NCBI GenBank assembly: GCA_017413085.1
Contig: JAFPVC010000006.1
Location: 1 to 64,000, forward strand
DNA length: 64,000 nucleotides
Source of the DNA: Prevotella sp.
GTDB taxonomy: Bacteria; Bacteroidota; Bacteroidia; Bacteroidales; Bacteroidaceae
Direction: 5' to 3'
Position 1 is the first letter of the stretch. Each line of letters starts with the position of its first letter. The translations under genes and the position numbers were made by a program. Shown here in pieces: positions 52,193-61,913 of this stretch. Under the pieces are notes generated by a model. It did not search any database. It saw nothing but the letters and a program-made list of their open reading frames with translations, and was not told the DNA's origin.

Positions 52193-53404
52193 ATGAATAT
52201 GATACAAAGAGAAAAATATATTGAGAAACTAAAGGCTCTTCGTGGTCAGCATATTATAAAAGTTATAACAGGCATAAGGCGTTCTGGTAAGTCAACATTG
52301 ATGCAGTTGTTTCAGACATATCTGTTGAATGACGGAATATCTAAGGAAGATATAGTGTCAATGAATTTTGAAGAGCGTGAGAACGCTTCGTTTAATGACT
52401 GGAAAGATGTTTATGACAATATAATAGAAAGAATAACCACGAACGGAACACATTATGTTTTTCTTGATGAAGTGCAGATATTACCTAATTTTGAAAGACT
52501 GATAGATGCGCTATATGTTAGAGCAGATATAGATTTGTATGTCACAGGTTCGAATGCTTACCTCCTTTCGAGTGAGATAGGCACGCTGCTTTCAGGCAGA
52601 TATATAGCCATTAACATGCGGCCATTTTCATTCTGTGAATATGTAGAAGCCTTCGGAGGTGATAACAATGCGGACAGATTATTCAGACAATATATGAATA
52701 ATTCATCTTTTCCAGAAGCTGTGAATTTATGGAAGAGTGCACCGGAACTGTCAAATGATTACCTGAGAGCGTTGTATGAAACTGTGGTGGTGAAGGATAT
52801 AGTAAAGAGGCACCATTTAAGAAAATTTGATACATTGCAGCGCATAGTGAATTTTTTGTTTGATAATATTGGCAGTGTGGTTTCTCCCAATAATATAGCA
52901 GATACGATAAGTCGTTTGACAGGAGAGAATCTTTCACATAATACTGTGCAGAAATATATATCTTTCTTTACAGAGTCATATCTGATTTATCCTGTCAAAC
53001 TTTATAATATAAAAGGTAAAAGACTGCTTAATGCCAACTATAAATATTATGTTGTAGACCTTGGCTTTAGGAATATACTCCAAACGAATAATCCAGATAT
53101 GGATTTAGGTCATAAGTTGGAAAATGTGGTATATTTTGAACTTCTGTCTCGTGGTGGTGAAGTGTTTGCTGGAAGAATGGAGGATAAAGAAGTGGACTTT
53201 ATAGTACAAAAGTATAATGGTCAAAGAGAATATTATCAGGTTTCATACACTGTTAATGACGAAAAAACACTAAAAAGGGAAATTTCGTCATTAATTAGAA
53301 TACGCGATGCTTATCCAAAGTATCTTTTGACGTTTGACTATGATGAAACTAATATAGACGGAATACAAAAGATGAATGTAGTAGATTGGCTATTGCGAAA
53401 ATAA
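52193..53404 (+). CDS. AAA_14/DUF4143 ATPase
   Basis: The product has 403 residues. Walker A VITGIRRSGKSTLMQLFQ (about 24-41), Walker B THYVFLDEVQILPNFERLID, sensor-like LYVTGSNAYLLSSEIGTLLS followed by GRYIAINMRPFSFCEYVEAF, and a C-terminal DUF4143 domain (ENVVYFELLSRGGEVFAGRM, DKEVDFIVQ) with a restriction-endonuclease-like D-x-x-V-D core. This family is numerous in Bacteroidetes and its role is unknown. The gene is AT-richer than its neighbours, has its own promoter, and splits the pectin locus, so it looks like an insertion. Confidence 0.92.
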   Translation: MNMIQREKYIEKLKALRGQHIIKVITGIRRSGKSTLMQLFQTYLLNDGISKEDIVSMNFEERENASFNDWKDVYDNIIERITTNGTHYVFLDEVQILPNFERLIDALYVRADIDLYVTGSNAYLLSSEIGTLLSGRYIAINMRPFSFCEYVEAFGGDNNADRLFRQYMNNSSFPEAVNLWKSAPELSNDYLRALYETVVVKDIVKRHHLRKFDTLQRIVNFLFDNIGSVVSPNNIADTISRLTGENLSHNTVQKYISFFTESYLIYPVKLYNIKGKRLLNANYKYYVVDLGFRNILQTNNPDMDLGHKLENVVYFELLSRGGEVFAGRMEDKEVDFIVQKYNGQREYYQVSYTVNDEKTLKREISSLIRIRDAYPKYLLTFDYDETNIDGIQKMNVVDWLLRK

Positions 53405-53473
53405 TGGGGAATTTGGAGAAGAGGGTATTAGTTTTTTATTATAATAGAGCAAAATTAATATTTTTTTTTCACA

Positions 53474-56344
53474 ATGTTTTATAGAAGTTCATGCTATGCG
53501 CTGATGGTTTCAGCAGTCATGATGACAGGCACCGTCAGTGCACAGTCGATAAACAGCAATGACGACAATGTCAACAGCGTAGCAGTAGGTTACGGCACGA
53601 TGAGTAAGGATGACATTACCAGTTGCATCACTTCAGTCAAGGCGGAGGACCTTGGCAAGGTGGCAAATGCTAATGCCCTGCTGGGCTTGCAGGCGAAAGT
53701 TCCCGGCATGGACATACAGCAGGTTTCCGGTGAGGCAGGTGCCGGTATCAGCATGTTATTGCGTGGCTACCGCTCTTTTATGGATAATAACCCGCTTATC
53801 ATAGTTGACGGTGCAGAGTACCTCTCTACATTTGACATTCCTGCATCCGAGATAGAGTCCATCAACATCTTGAAGGATGCTGCCTCTACCGCCATCTATG
53901 GCTCCAGGGGTGCCAATGGTGTGGTAATCGTCAACACAAAGCGTGGAAAGGCAGGCAAGATAAAAGTGAATCTTGATGCAAACTGGTCATTCAACAGTTC
54001 CACTGCGCCCGTTAAGGGCATGTATGGAAACAGGGAGGTGCAGCGCTGGATTGATTCTGACAATTACACGAATGATTTGTGGTCTGGCAATTGGGGACAG
54101 TCGAACATCAGTGTTAGTGATTTCGGCAATATGATAATCAGTGATGGTACTTTGATTAATGACCTAATTGCAAATGGTGAATTTACTGACTGGCTTGGAC
54201 TGCTACAGCAAAACTCTGTATCGCAGAACTATAACGTTAGCGTGGGTGGTGGTAACAGAAGAACAAACTTCAATGTGGCCCTCTCGCTGATGGACGACCG
54301 TGGTATGCTGAAGGATGACCAACTAAAACGTTACAGGGTACGTGCAAACATAGATCATGTGTTCAGTAGGATATTCAAGGCAGGCACCAACCTCTCATAT
54401 ACGTATAAAGACAATGATAAGCGTAATGCCAAGGTGTTTGACGCTATTAGTAAGGGGACCTCGCTTGCGCATGCATACGATCGTCAGACAGGTGCCATTA
54501 TAGAGTTTCCTGATATTTGGAATGCTTCGTTCGTAAATCCTCTTTTGTATGAGAACGACAATTATAGGCATAATATAGATACGAAGCATTTCTATGGCAA
54601 TGTATATCTGCAGGTCACACCTTTCAAGGGCTTCATGTGGAAGACGTTATTTAATCTTGATTACTCAGAGAAAGAAGAAAACAAGTACAGCAAGAGTCGT
54701 TACATTAATTATACGAATTCTCCAGCAAATTTAGTCAGCGCAAGCAATATAGAGGGGTCTGTAACACAGTATCTTTTGCAGAATACAGCCAGCTATGATG
54801 TCAATTTCGGCGGCATGCATGACTTGAACATACTGATAGGCAACGAATACTCTTACTATAAAGTTGATGAAGTAGATAAAGAAATATCGTTAGATATTCC
54901 AGATCCAACCAATTACTATATTGTAGTAACGTATTCCCCTGGGTCTACATCGTCATATAATGAATTTAAGTCTAAGAATTCGTTGCTATCATTCTTTGGT
55001 AGGCTGAACTACTCTTATGCTGGCAAGTATCTTTTTCAGGCTACATTGCGCACAGATGGTTTCGATGGTTATTTGACTTCTGGAAAGTATAAATGGAGCA
55101 CACACCCTTCATTCAGCGCAGGCTGGCGTATCACTGAGGAGAAGTTCATGCAGAAGACAAGTTCATGGCTGAACAACCTAAAGCTGCGCCTTTCATGGGG
55201 TGTGTCTGGCTCAGGCAATAATTCTATTATGGCAGTGACAAGCTCTATTAGGTCTGTTGTAACATCATATCAACAATATTCGTTCCCTAATGACTATTCG
55301 TATATAAGCGTTTCTGATCTTACATGTGAAAAGACATCAACATTTGACGCAGGTCTTGACTTCACTCTGCTCAACGGACGTCTCGGTGGTTCTATCGACT
55401 ATTATACAAGCAGGTCACATGACTTGATATTCAATGACGTTGCTCGCTATATGACTATGTCTTTCCCTACCTACAGTAACGTTGCAAAGACAAAGAGCCA
55501 CGGCTTTGAGATAGCACTCAATGCTGTTCCTGTAATAACCAAGGACTTCAGATGGGATGTTAATGCCTCTGCCACATTTGCGAAAAATGAGATTGTAAAA
55601 TTGACAGACGACTTCAATCAAGTTGTTGCTGGCAGTTCTGCAGCGATTATTGGCCAGCCTATGAGTGTGTTCTATGGCTATGAAATAGGCAACTGCTGGG
55701 GAGTCGGCGAATGGGACAGATACGTAGAAGACTTCAAGGCTGCTCATAATGGAGAGGCACCAGCCGGCACTGGTATGGCTTCTTACGGTACTCCTGGCAC
55801 GGTGAAAATCATCGACCGTAATGGTGATGGTAGGATAGATGAGAATGACAAGAGGTTTTACGACCGTTCTCCTAAGGCTATCCTTGGTATGACGAACACA
55901 TTTTCATACAAGAACTTCACTCTCAGCATACAGATGATGGCTCGCCTCGGTGGCTACATGGCATACGAGAAGAATGCTTACATTGGCAATGGATATAATA
56001 ACTGGGCTGACGTAAACTATTGGACACCGTCTAATACCGATACTAAGTTTCCTTCTCCGGGTGCATATACCTTCTCAGACCTTAAAATTATAAAAGACAC
56101 ATATAAGCCAGCCTTGCAGTATGAAAAAGCTGATTACTTCAAGATTAATGACATCACCCTTTCTTACAACCTTGAGAAGAACTGGCTGAAGTCACTCCGT
56201 ATGGAGAATGCTACTGTTTACTGTTCTCTCAAGAACTTCATCACTGTCAATGCCCTTGATGACAACTACGACCCAGAGCGTGGCGGTGCAATCAGTTTCC
56301 CTCTTTCCAAACAATTTGTGCTTGGTCTTAACATTACTTTTTAG
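53474..56344 (+). CDS. Short SusC-like transporter without carboxypeptidase-regulatory domain or SusD partner
   Basis: The product has 956 residues. The signal peptide (YALMVSAVMMTGTVSAQ) is followed within 20 residues by the plug (VAVGYGTMSKDDITSCITSV, NPLIIVDGAEYL, IESINILKDAASTAIYGSRG) and a barrel ending VLGLNITF. The N-terminal CarboxypepD_reg domain found in the first susC is absent, and the TonB box reduces to a DDNVNSVAV-like stretch. No susD follows: the next gene is GH28. It may share the first SusD, be a relic of a second pair, or work alone. No TAnnTTTG box is seen upstream in the 69-nt gap, so it may depend on read-through from the ATPase gene. Confidence 0.9.
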   Translation: MFYRSSCYALMVSAVMMTGTVSAQSINSNDDNVNSVAVGYGTMSKDDITSCITSVKAEDLGKVANANALLGLQAKVPGMDIQQVSGEAGAGISMLLRGYRSFMDNNPLIIVDGAEYLSTFDIPASEIESINILKDAASTAIYGSRGANGVVIVNTKRGKAGKIKVNLDANWSFNSSTAPVKGMYGNREVQRWIDSDNYTNDLWSGNWGQSNISVSDFGNMIISDGTLINDLIANGEFTDWLGLLQQNSVSQNYNVSVGGGNRRTNFNVALSLMDDRGMLKDDQLKRYRVRANIDHVFSRIFKAGTNLSYTYKDNDKRNAKVFDAISKGTSLAHAYDRQTGAIIEFPDIWNASFVNPLLYENDNYRHNIDTKHFYGNVYLQVTPFKGFMWKTLFNLDYSEKEENKYSKSRYINYTNSPANLVSASNIEGSVTQYLLQNTASYDVNFGGMHDLNILIGNEYSYYKVDEVDKEISLDIPDPTNYYIVVTYSPGSTSSYNEFKSKNSLLSFFGRLNYSYAGKYLFQATLRTDGFDGYLTSGKYKWSTHPSFSAGWRITEEKFMQKTSSWLNNLKLRLSWGVSGSGNNSIMAVTSSIRSVVTSYQQYSFPNDYSYISVSDLTCEKTSTFDAGLDFTLLNGRLGGSIDYYTSRSHDLIFNDVARYMTMSFPTYSNVAKTKSHGFEIALNAVPVITKDFRWDVNASATFAKNEIVKLTDDFNQVVAGSSAAIIGQPMSVFYGYEIGNCWGVGEWDRYVEDFKAAHNGEAPAGTGMASYGTPGTVKIIDRNGDGRIDENDKRFYDRSPKAILGMTNTFSYKNFTLSIQMMARLGGYMAYEKNAYIGNGYNNWADVNYWTPSNTDTKFPSPGAYTFSDLKIIKDTYKPALQYEKADYFKINDITLSYNLEKNWLKSLRMENATVYCSLKNFITVNALDDNYDPERGGAISFPLSKQFVLGLNITF

Positions 56345-56510
56345 TATTCAGGTATGTTCTATAAATTAACTTTGGTATGCCACTTCGTGGCAGAAGGCGA
56401 TAATAAATAGAAGTCCCCTCATAACATTTGGAGGGACAATGGGCTAGTGGGGAAAAACGGTGCTGTGTGGTGGAATATAGGTTCATAAACAGTGTTTGGT
56501 TTTTACGTTC

Positions 56511-56542
56511 TTTGGCGGAACAAGAAATAGTTCGTATATTTG
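56511..56542 (+). promoter_or_regulatory. Promoter of the GH28 gene
   Basis: TTTG (56511-56514), 20 nt, TATATTTG (56535-56542). Leader about 27 nt. Confidence 0.75.
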
Positions 56543-56574
56543 CATACAGATAACAAAAAAGCAAATCTATGATT

Positions 56575-58065
56575 ATGAAAAAAACTTTTCAGTTCCTCGT
56601 GGCAGTGATGCTCGCAGGAACAACATGCTGTGGTGTCAGTGCGGAGACACGGTACGCCACCACTACAGCAGAGAACATTCCGTTTGAAATGCCGCGCGTG
56701 GCATTGCCGGATATTCCCAACTACTCCGTAAACCTGCGGGACTTCGGTGCTGTGAGCGACGGCGGCACGCTCTGCACAGAGGCATTTGCCAAGGCCATGA
56801 AGGCCCTTGACAGCAAAGGCGGCGGTCGCCTCGTGGTGCCGGCAGGTATATGGCTCACCGGTCCGATACAGTTTGAGAACTGCACCGAACTGCATCTTGA
56901 ACAAGGTGCACTGATACTCTTCACCACTGATTTTGATGCTTATCCCAACGTGAGCACAATCTATGAAGGCAACACTGCACAGAAGAAGATGGCTCCTCTG
57001 TGGGCTTACCGCAAGCACGATGTGGCAATAACCGGACATGGTGCGATAGACGCGCAGGGACAATACTGGCGGCCATCGAAGAAAGGCAAGTTCACGGAAG
57101 CGCAGTGGAATACCCTCACTTCCGGCAAGGGCATAGAACACAAGAATGTGTGGTATCCCGATGCAAAGGACGATGAGCAGGCCGGTAAGGTGGGACAGCC
57201 CGATTTCCGACGTGTGCTGCAGCGTCCGGTGCTGTTAGAGTTTACGGAATGTCAGCGTGTGTTGCTGCAGGATGTTACGCTGAGCAACTCACCTGCATGG
57301 AACACCCATCCGCTGAAGTGTGAGGATGTGACCATCAACGGTGTGACGATACGCAATCCGTGGTATGCGCAGAACGGTGACGGACTGGATCTTGAGTCGT
57401 GCAACCGCTGCATCATCAAGAACTCTACTTTCGACGTGGGCGATGATGCCATCTGCATAAAGAGCGGCAAGGACAAGGAAGGCCGCTCATGGAAGATGCC
57501 TTGCCAGAACGTGGTGATAGAGGGATGCACGGTGCTACATGGTCATGGTGGTTTCGTGATAGGCTCGGAGATGTCGAGCGGAGCAAGGAACATCTATGTG
57601 ACCAACTGCCTGTTTAACGGCACTGACACAGGTCTGCGCATGAAATCAACGCGCGGTCGCGGCGGTGTGGTCGAGAAGATATACATTGACAATATAAATA
57701 TGGTGAACATAGCCGGCGAGGCATTCACCTTCAGCCTCTACTATGCCAACAAGCCTGTAGCAGGGAAACAGGACAGCGATACGTCAGCGGCTGATGCCAT
57801 ACCGCAGGTGACGGAAGAGACACCATGCTTCAGAGACTTGCATATCTCTAACATTACCTGCCAAGGTGCAAAACGTGCTGTCTATTTCAATGGACTGCCA
57901 GAGATGCCGCTGTCTGACGTGGTGCTTGAGAACTCACTGTTTGTATGCGATGAGGGTGCCGACATGCGCTATGCCAAGAACATCACGTTTAAGAACGTGA
58001 AGATAAAGCAACAGAAAGGCGAACGCATCACAATGAAAGACGTGAGCGGATTTAAGGAGAAATAA
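56575..58065 (+). CDS. GH28 polygalacturonase-type glycoside hydrolase
   Basis: The product has 496 residues from ATG 56575, with a signal peptide (FLVAVMLAGTTCCGVSA). The right-handed beta-helix has all four GH28 signatures: NGDGLDLESC (NxD), DVGDDAICIKSG (paired Asp), GHGGFVIGSEMSSG (GHG) and GLRMKSTRGRGG (RxK). It hydrolyses galacturonan or rhamnogalacturonan linkages; endo versus exo mode cannot be told. It completes the SusCD locus and complements the PL1 lyase. Confidence 0.95.
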   Translation: MKKTFQFLVAVMLAGTTCCGVSAETRYATTTAENIPFEMPRVALPDIPNYSVNLRDFGAVSDGGTLCTEAFAKAMKALDSKGGGRLVVPAGIWLTGPIQFENCTELHLEQGALILFTTDFDAYPNVSTIYEGNTAQKKMAPLWAYRKHDVAITGHGAIDAQGQYWRPSKKGKFTEAQWNTLTSGKGIEHKNVWYPDAKDDEQAGKVGQPDFRRVLQRPVLLEFTECQRVLLQDVTLSNSPAWNTHPLKCEDVTINGVTIRNPWYAQNGDGLDLESCNRCIIKNSTFDVGDDAICIKSGKDKEGRSWKMPCQNVVIEGCTVLHGHGGFVIGSEMSSGARNIYVTNCLFNGTDTGLRMKSTRGRGGVVEKIYIDNINMVNIAGEAFTFSLYYANKPVAGKQDSDTSAADAIPQVTEETPCFRDLHISNITCQGAKRAVYFNGLPEMPLSDVVLENSLFVCDEGADMRYAKNITFKNVKIKQQKGERITMKDVSGFKEK

Positions 58066-58067
58066 TC

Positions 58068-58119
58068 GAAGAATTGAAGAATTGAAGAATTGAAGGATTG
58101 AAGGGTTGAAGGGTTGAAG
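58068..58119. repeat. Tandem 8-bp repeat (GAAGAATT)
   Basis: Six and a half copies: three GAAGAATT, one GAAGGATT, two GAAGGGTT, then GAAG. It begins two bases after the GH28 stop. The 3' copies diverge progressively, a slipped-strand array. Confidence 0.9.
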
Positions 58120-58136
58120 TTTAGGCTTAATATGCA

Positions 58137-58175
58137 AAAGAGAGTATTACGCAGTTGCGCAATACTCTCTTTTTG
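58137..58175. terminator. Bidirectional terminator between GH28 and proA
   Basis: AAAGAGAGTATT (58137-58148) and AATACTCTCTTT (58161-58172), 12-bp stem, loop of 12 with an inner GCG/CGC pairing, T-tracts on both strands. Confidence 0.85.
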
Positions 58176-58217
58176 TTTCTTCTTGATTCTACAGGCGGTT
58201 TCTATTCGTTCCCTCCT

Positions 58218-59390
58218 TTATTTCCTAATCTGGCCGTTGCCTTCGATTATCCACTTGTATGTAGTCATCTCTTCAAGTGCCATCGGACCACGCGGGCCGA
58301 GTTTCTGAGTGCTTATGCCTATCTCAGCACCAAGTCCGAACTGTGCACCATCGGTGAAACTCGTAGGAGCGTTCACATATACACAGGCAGCGTCAACCTC
58401 CTTTTGGAAGCGAGCCGCTGTTTCCTTATTCTCTGTCACGATGGCCTCAGAGTGACCGCTGCTGTACTGGCGTATGTGCGCCAGGGCATCGTCAAGTGAA
58501 TCAACAATTTTTATTGACAGGTCGTAAGACATCCATTCCTTGCCGTAGTTGTCATAGTGGAACGTCACACGGTCCTTCATTGGCTCAAGCAATGCCGGCA
58601 GGTCAGCCTCGCGGTCCTTGTGTACCAGCAGGCAGTCAAGGGCGTTGCACACCGACACACGACGTGTCTTGCCGTTCTCTATTATACGACGGCCTTTCTC
58701 CAAATCGCCATCCTTGTCAAAGTAGGTGTGCACCACTCCGGCACCAGTCTCAATGACAGGAACTTGGGCATTGTCACGCACGAACTCAATGAGTTTCTTT
58801 CCACCGCGCGGTATGCAGAGGTCAATGTAACCAACGGCATTGAGCATCTCGCCCGTTGACTCATGGGTGGCAGGCAAGAGGTTTATCACGTCGGGGTTGA
58901 TGCCCTCCTGTTCCAGTATGGAGCGTATCATGCCAACAATGGCACGGTTTGAGTCATCGGCATCCTTGCCGCCCTTCAGCACGCAGGCATTACCGCTCTT
59001 GAAACAGAGAGAGAACACATCAAACGATACGTTAGGACGTGCCTCGTATATCATACCTATTACACCGAAAGGCACAGACACGCGGTAGAGGCGCAGACCG
59101 TTTTCCAGCGTATGGTCTTTGGTGATGTGACCAAGCGGTGTTGGCAGGTCTGCCACATGGCGCATGTCAGAAGCAATGCCTTCAAGACGTTCTTCTGTAA
59201 GTTGCAGACGGTCATAGAGCGGATTCTCCTTGTCCATGCGGCTCAAGTCCTTGGCATTGGCCTCAAGGAGCATCTTACTCTGTTTTCCTATCTCGTCAGC
59301 TATTCGTCGCAGCACGGCGTTTTTCTTCTCGTCGCTGATGAGAGCCAGAGAATAACTGGCTTCCTTCGTAAGTTTGAATTGTATGTTCAT
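58218..59390 (-). CDS. proA: Glutamate-5-semialdehyde dehydrogenase (gamma-glutamyl phosphate reductase)
   Basis: The product has 390 residues, slightly shorter than the usual ~415. [36 protein letters not shown]; catalytic Cys in [17 protein letters not shown]-terminal [20 protein letters not shown]. It reduces gamma-glutamyl phosphate with NADPH in proline synthesis. It lies 38 nt after proB in the same operon. Confidence 0.96.
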   Translation of the reverse strand: MNIQFKLTKEASYSLALISDEKKNAVLRRIADEIGKQSKMLLEANAKDLSRMDKENPLYDRLQLTEERLEGIASDMRHVADLPTPLGHITKDHTLENGLRLYRVSVPFGVIGMIYEARPNVSFDVFSLCFKSGNACVLKGGKDADDSNRAIVGMIRSILEQEGINPDVINLLPATHESTGEMLNAVGYIDLCIPRGGKKLIEFVRDNAQVPVIETGAGVVHTYFDKDGDLEKGRRIIENGKTRRVSVCNALDCLLVHKDREADLPALLEPMKDRVTFHYDNYGKEWMSYDLSIKIVDSLDDALAHIRQYSSGHSEAIVTENKETAARFQKEVDAACVYVNAPTSFTDGAQFGLGAEIGISTQKLGPRGPMALEEMTTYKWIIEGNGQIRK

Positions 59391-59428
59391 GACTCTTCTG
59401 TTATTATTTTTTTAACTGCCTTAACTAC

Positions 59429-60208
59429 TTACCTCCTTACCTGCTGTGGCAGGAACTCCGTGTGCAGGGTATCAGCGGGGCGTGTCAGCAGGTCTATAAG
59501 GATATTGTCCTTCTCACCATTGGCTATCATAACGCGGATGCCGGCCTCTGCCACGGTGCGTGCGGTGTGGTATTTCGACTCCATGCCACCGCGCCCTGCA
59601 CTGCTCTTGGATGTCTGTATGTACTGGTCAAGGTCATCCTCCGGCCTTACGGTGCGTATCACCTCGGTGTCGGGGTCTGCCGGGTTGCCTGTGTATATGC
59701 CGTCGATGTTGCTGAGCAGGATGAGCGTCTCGGCGTGCATCATCTGTGCTATGAGGCCAGAGAGTTCGTCGTTGTCGGTAAACATCAGTTCGGTGAGGCA
59801 GACGGTGTCGTTCTCATTGACTATTGGGATGACGCCGTTGTCGAGCATCAGTTCCATGCAGGCCTGCTGGTTGCGGTAGTGCTCCAGTGTCTCAAAGTTG
59901 CTCTTCATCGTAAGTATCTGTCCTATGTGAAGGTGATACTCGCGGAAGAGGTCATAATAGAGGTTCATCAGTTTGGCCTGTCCCATGGCAGAGAAGAGCT
60001 GACGCTGCTCAACGGAGTCGAGCTGGTGTTCAACCTTCAGTTCCTGCCGTCCACATGCCACTGCACCCGACGACACGAGAATCACCTCGTAGCCGTTCTC
60101 GCGCATCCATGCAATCTGGTCTACCAGTGCCGAGAGGCGTGTTATGTCGAGTTTCCCTTTCTGTGTGGTCAGCACGTTGGAGCCGACCTTTACTACTATT
60201 CTGTGCAT
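59429..60208 (-). CDS. proB: Glutamate 5-kinase
   Basis: The product has 259 residues from ATG 60208 (an ATG at 60232 lies inside the -7 box). RIVVKVGSNVL; VSSGAVACG; PIVNENDTVCLTEL and DNDELSGLIAQMMHAETLIL; AGRGGMESKYHTARTV. The amino acid kinase domain is complete; there is no C-terminal PUA domain, so it is the short ProB form. It phosphorylates glutamate as the first step of proline synthesis. Confidence 0.95.
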   Translation of the reverse strand: MHRIVVKVGSNVLTTQKGKLDITRLSALVDQIAWMRENGYEVILVSSGAVACGRQELKVEHQLDSVEQRQLFSAMGQAKLMNLYYDLFREYHLHIGQILTMKSNFETLEHYRNQQACMELMLDNGVIPIVNENDTVCLTELMFTDNDELSGLIAQMMHAETLILLSNIDGIYTGNPADPDTEVIRTVRPEDDLDQYIQTSKSSAGRGGMESKYHTARTVAEAGIRVMIANGEKDNILIDLLTRPADTLHTEFLPQQVRR

Positions 60209-60229
60209 AATAATTAATGTTTTCAGATG

Positions 60230-60237
60230 CAAAGGTA
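60230..60237 (-). promoter_or_regulatory. -7 box of proBA
   Basis: Minus-strand TACCTTTG. The start codon lies 22 nt beyond it. The -33 element is weak. Confidence 0.65.
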
Positions 60238-60311
60238 CTAATTTTTCTTGACACTGCCATATTTATAAGGATTTTCTTTAAATATGCCAGACTTTTTTCT
60301 CTCTGCTTTAT

Positions 60312-60343
60312 TTTGGTCGTTTGCGATTTTTTTTATAACTTTG
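60312..60343 (+). promoter_or_regulatory. Promoter of the AI-2E family transporter gene
   Basis: TTTG (60312-60315), 20 nt, TAACTTTG (60336-60343). Confidence 0.75.
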
Positions 60344-60372
60344 CCGAAAAATTAAATAGTATTACGCTTGTG

Positions 60373-61488
60373 ATGATTGAAGGAAAGATTACATTTGACC
60401 GCATGGCACGCTGGGTGCTGCTGGCGGCAGCCGTGGTGGCGGCATTCTTTATTGTGAAATACCTGAGTGCGGTGCTGCTGCCGTTTGTGGTAGCATGGCT
60501 GTTTGCCTACCTGCTTTATCCGTTGGTCAAGTTCATACAATACAAAATGAAAGTGAAGGTCAGGGCACTGAGCATCATCATAGCCATGCTGGTAATCACC
60601 GCCGTGCTTACGGGTGTGGTATGGCTCATCATACCGCCTATGGTGGAACAATTCGCAATGTTCACAAAACTGGTCACGCAATATCTGCATGACGCCACGC
60701 ACATCAAAAACTTCCCCGATACCATACAGTGGTGGATGAATGAAAACAGCGGCGAAATAGAAAAGTTCCTCAAGTCTGACAACTTCACCTCCGCGCTGAA
60801 GGAAGCAGCCCCCAAGCTGTTCAGTTTCGTGGGCGAGACCATGAGTGTAATCATGAGCATAGTGGCATCTGCCATCACCTTGCTGTATATGTTCTTCATC
60901 TTGCTCGACTATGAATACCTGTCGGAGAAATGGATAACGATATTCCCCAAGTCAGTGCGTCCGTTTTGGAAGGAACTGGCCGGCGACGTTGAAGTGGCTC
61001 TCAATAACTACATACGCGGCCAGGGTCTCGTGGCCATGATTATGGGCATACTCTTCTGCATTGGCTTCTCCATCATCGGACTGCCTATGGCGATAGGTCT
61101 TGGCATACTGATAGGCATCATGGACCTGGTGCCTTACCTGCACACGCTGGCACTGATACCGGGTGCATTCCTCGCTGCCATGAAGGCTGCAGAGACCGGG
61201 CAGAACTACTGGGTGGTACTGGGCATGGTGGTTGCCGTGTTCTGCATAGTGCAACTGATAATAGAGTCAATAGTGATACCAAAAATCATGGGCAAGAAGA
61301 TGGGGCTGAACCCTGCCGTGCTGCTTCTGTCGCTGTCGGTATGGGGTGCATTGCTTGGCTTCATCGGTTTGATTATAGCCCTGCCTGCCACTACTATTAT
61401 AATAGCTTACTGGAAGAAATACGTAACCAAGGAACAGGAAGAGTCTGCGGAGGCCACAACCGCAGTGGCAGAGACGCAAAATCAGTAG
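60373..61488 (+). CDS. AI-2E/PerM family membrane transporter
   Basis: The product has 371 residues from ATG 60373. Seven to eight spans, with YLSAVLLPFVVAWLFAYLLY at the N-terminus and the family-typical GLVAMIMGILFCIGFSIIGL, GILIGIMDLVPYLHTLALIP and ESIVIPKIMGKKMGLNPAVL. Known members include autoinducer-2 exporters and sodium/proton antiporters, so the substrate cannot be given. Confidence 0.92.
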   Translation: MIEGKITFDRMARWVLLAAAVVAAFFIVKYLSAVLLPFVVAWLFAYLLYPLVKFIQYKMKVKVRALSIIIAMLVITAVLTGVVWLIIPPMVEQFAMFTKLVTQYLHDATHIKNFPDTIQWWMNENSGEIEKFLKSDNFTSALKEAAPKLFSFVGETMSVIMSIVASAITLLYMFFILLDYEYLSEKWITIFPKSVRPFWKELAGDVEVALNNYIRGQGLVAMIMGILFCIGFSIIGLPMAIGLGILIGIMDLVPYLHTLALIPGAFLAAMKAAETGQNYWVVLGMVVAVFCIVQLIIESIVIPKIMGKKMGLNPAVLLLSLSVWGALLGFIGLIIALPATTIIIAYWKKYVTKEQEESAEATTAVAETQNQ

Positions 61489-61522
61489 CTCATAGAAACA
61501 ATAAACTCATAGAAACAATAAA
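61489..61522. repeat. Exact 17-bp tandem duplication
   Basis: CTCATAGAAACAATAAA occurs twice back to back, directly after the stop codon of the AI-2E family gene. A recent slippage event. Confidence 0.9.
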
Positions 61523-61557
61523 AGTGTCACGCTGCGTAAGTGTGACACTTTCTTTTT
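61521..61557 (+). terminator. Terminator after the AI-2E family gene
   Basis: AAAGTGTCAC (61521-61530) and GTGACACTTT (61542-61551), 10-bp perfect stem, then CTTTTTG. Confidence 0.85.
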
Positions 61558-61568
61558 GTAGTCATTTA

Positions 61569-61844
61569 CTACTTCCTCAATATATAATGGCTTTTCTTTC
61601 CTCCCTTAACATTTTGTATGTAGTCTTGTCCTCTCATATCTTCCATACGGGCTGCCTCCCCTCTTCCAATGACAACCCGTATTGGTGTCGCTCCACGTGC
61701 CTCCGACATCCTTGCCTTTGCCATCATTCGTGCCTTTGCTGCCTCTGGCTTTGTGGTCTCTGGAAGGTTCCTGGCGGCCTCACAATTCATTGACATAGCG
61801 AATACCATAACAAATGCTGCTGAAAAAATCTTAAACTGTTTCAT
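61569..61844 (-). CDS. Small secreted basic protein of unknown function
   Basis: The product has 91 residues. A signal peptide (FKIFSAAFVMVFAMSMNCEA, cleavage near ARN) leaves a mature part of about 68 residues that is Ala/Arg/Lys/Met-rich: EAAKARMMAKARMSEARGAT, then PIRVVIGRGEAARM. No family is recognised. It follows a 51-residue gene on the same strand by 69 nt, with AT-rich repetitive sequence (ACTTTATACTCTATACTTT) between them and no terminator. Confidence 0.65.
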   Translation of the reverse strand: MKQFKIFSAAFVMVFAMSMNCEAARNLPETTKPEAAKARMMAKARMSEARGATPIRVVIGRGEAARMEDMRGQDYIQNVKGGKKSHYILRK

Positions 61845-61913
61845 AACTTTTTGCTTTCTTTATATTTTAAACTTTAAACTTTATACTCTATACTTTATAC
61901 TCTACATTCTCTC

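Noticed and set aside
59462-60217. 251-codon plus-strand frame opposite proB
   Set aside because: Antisense shadow of proB, which has all catalytic motifs.
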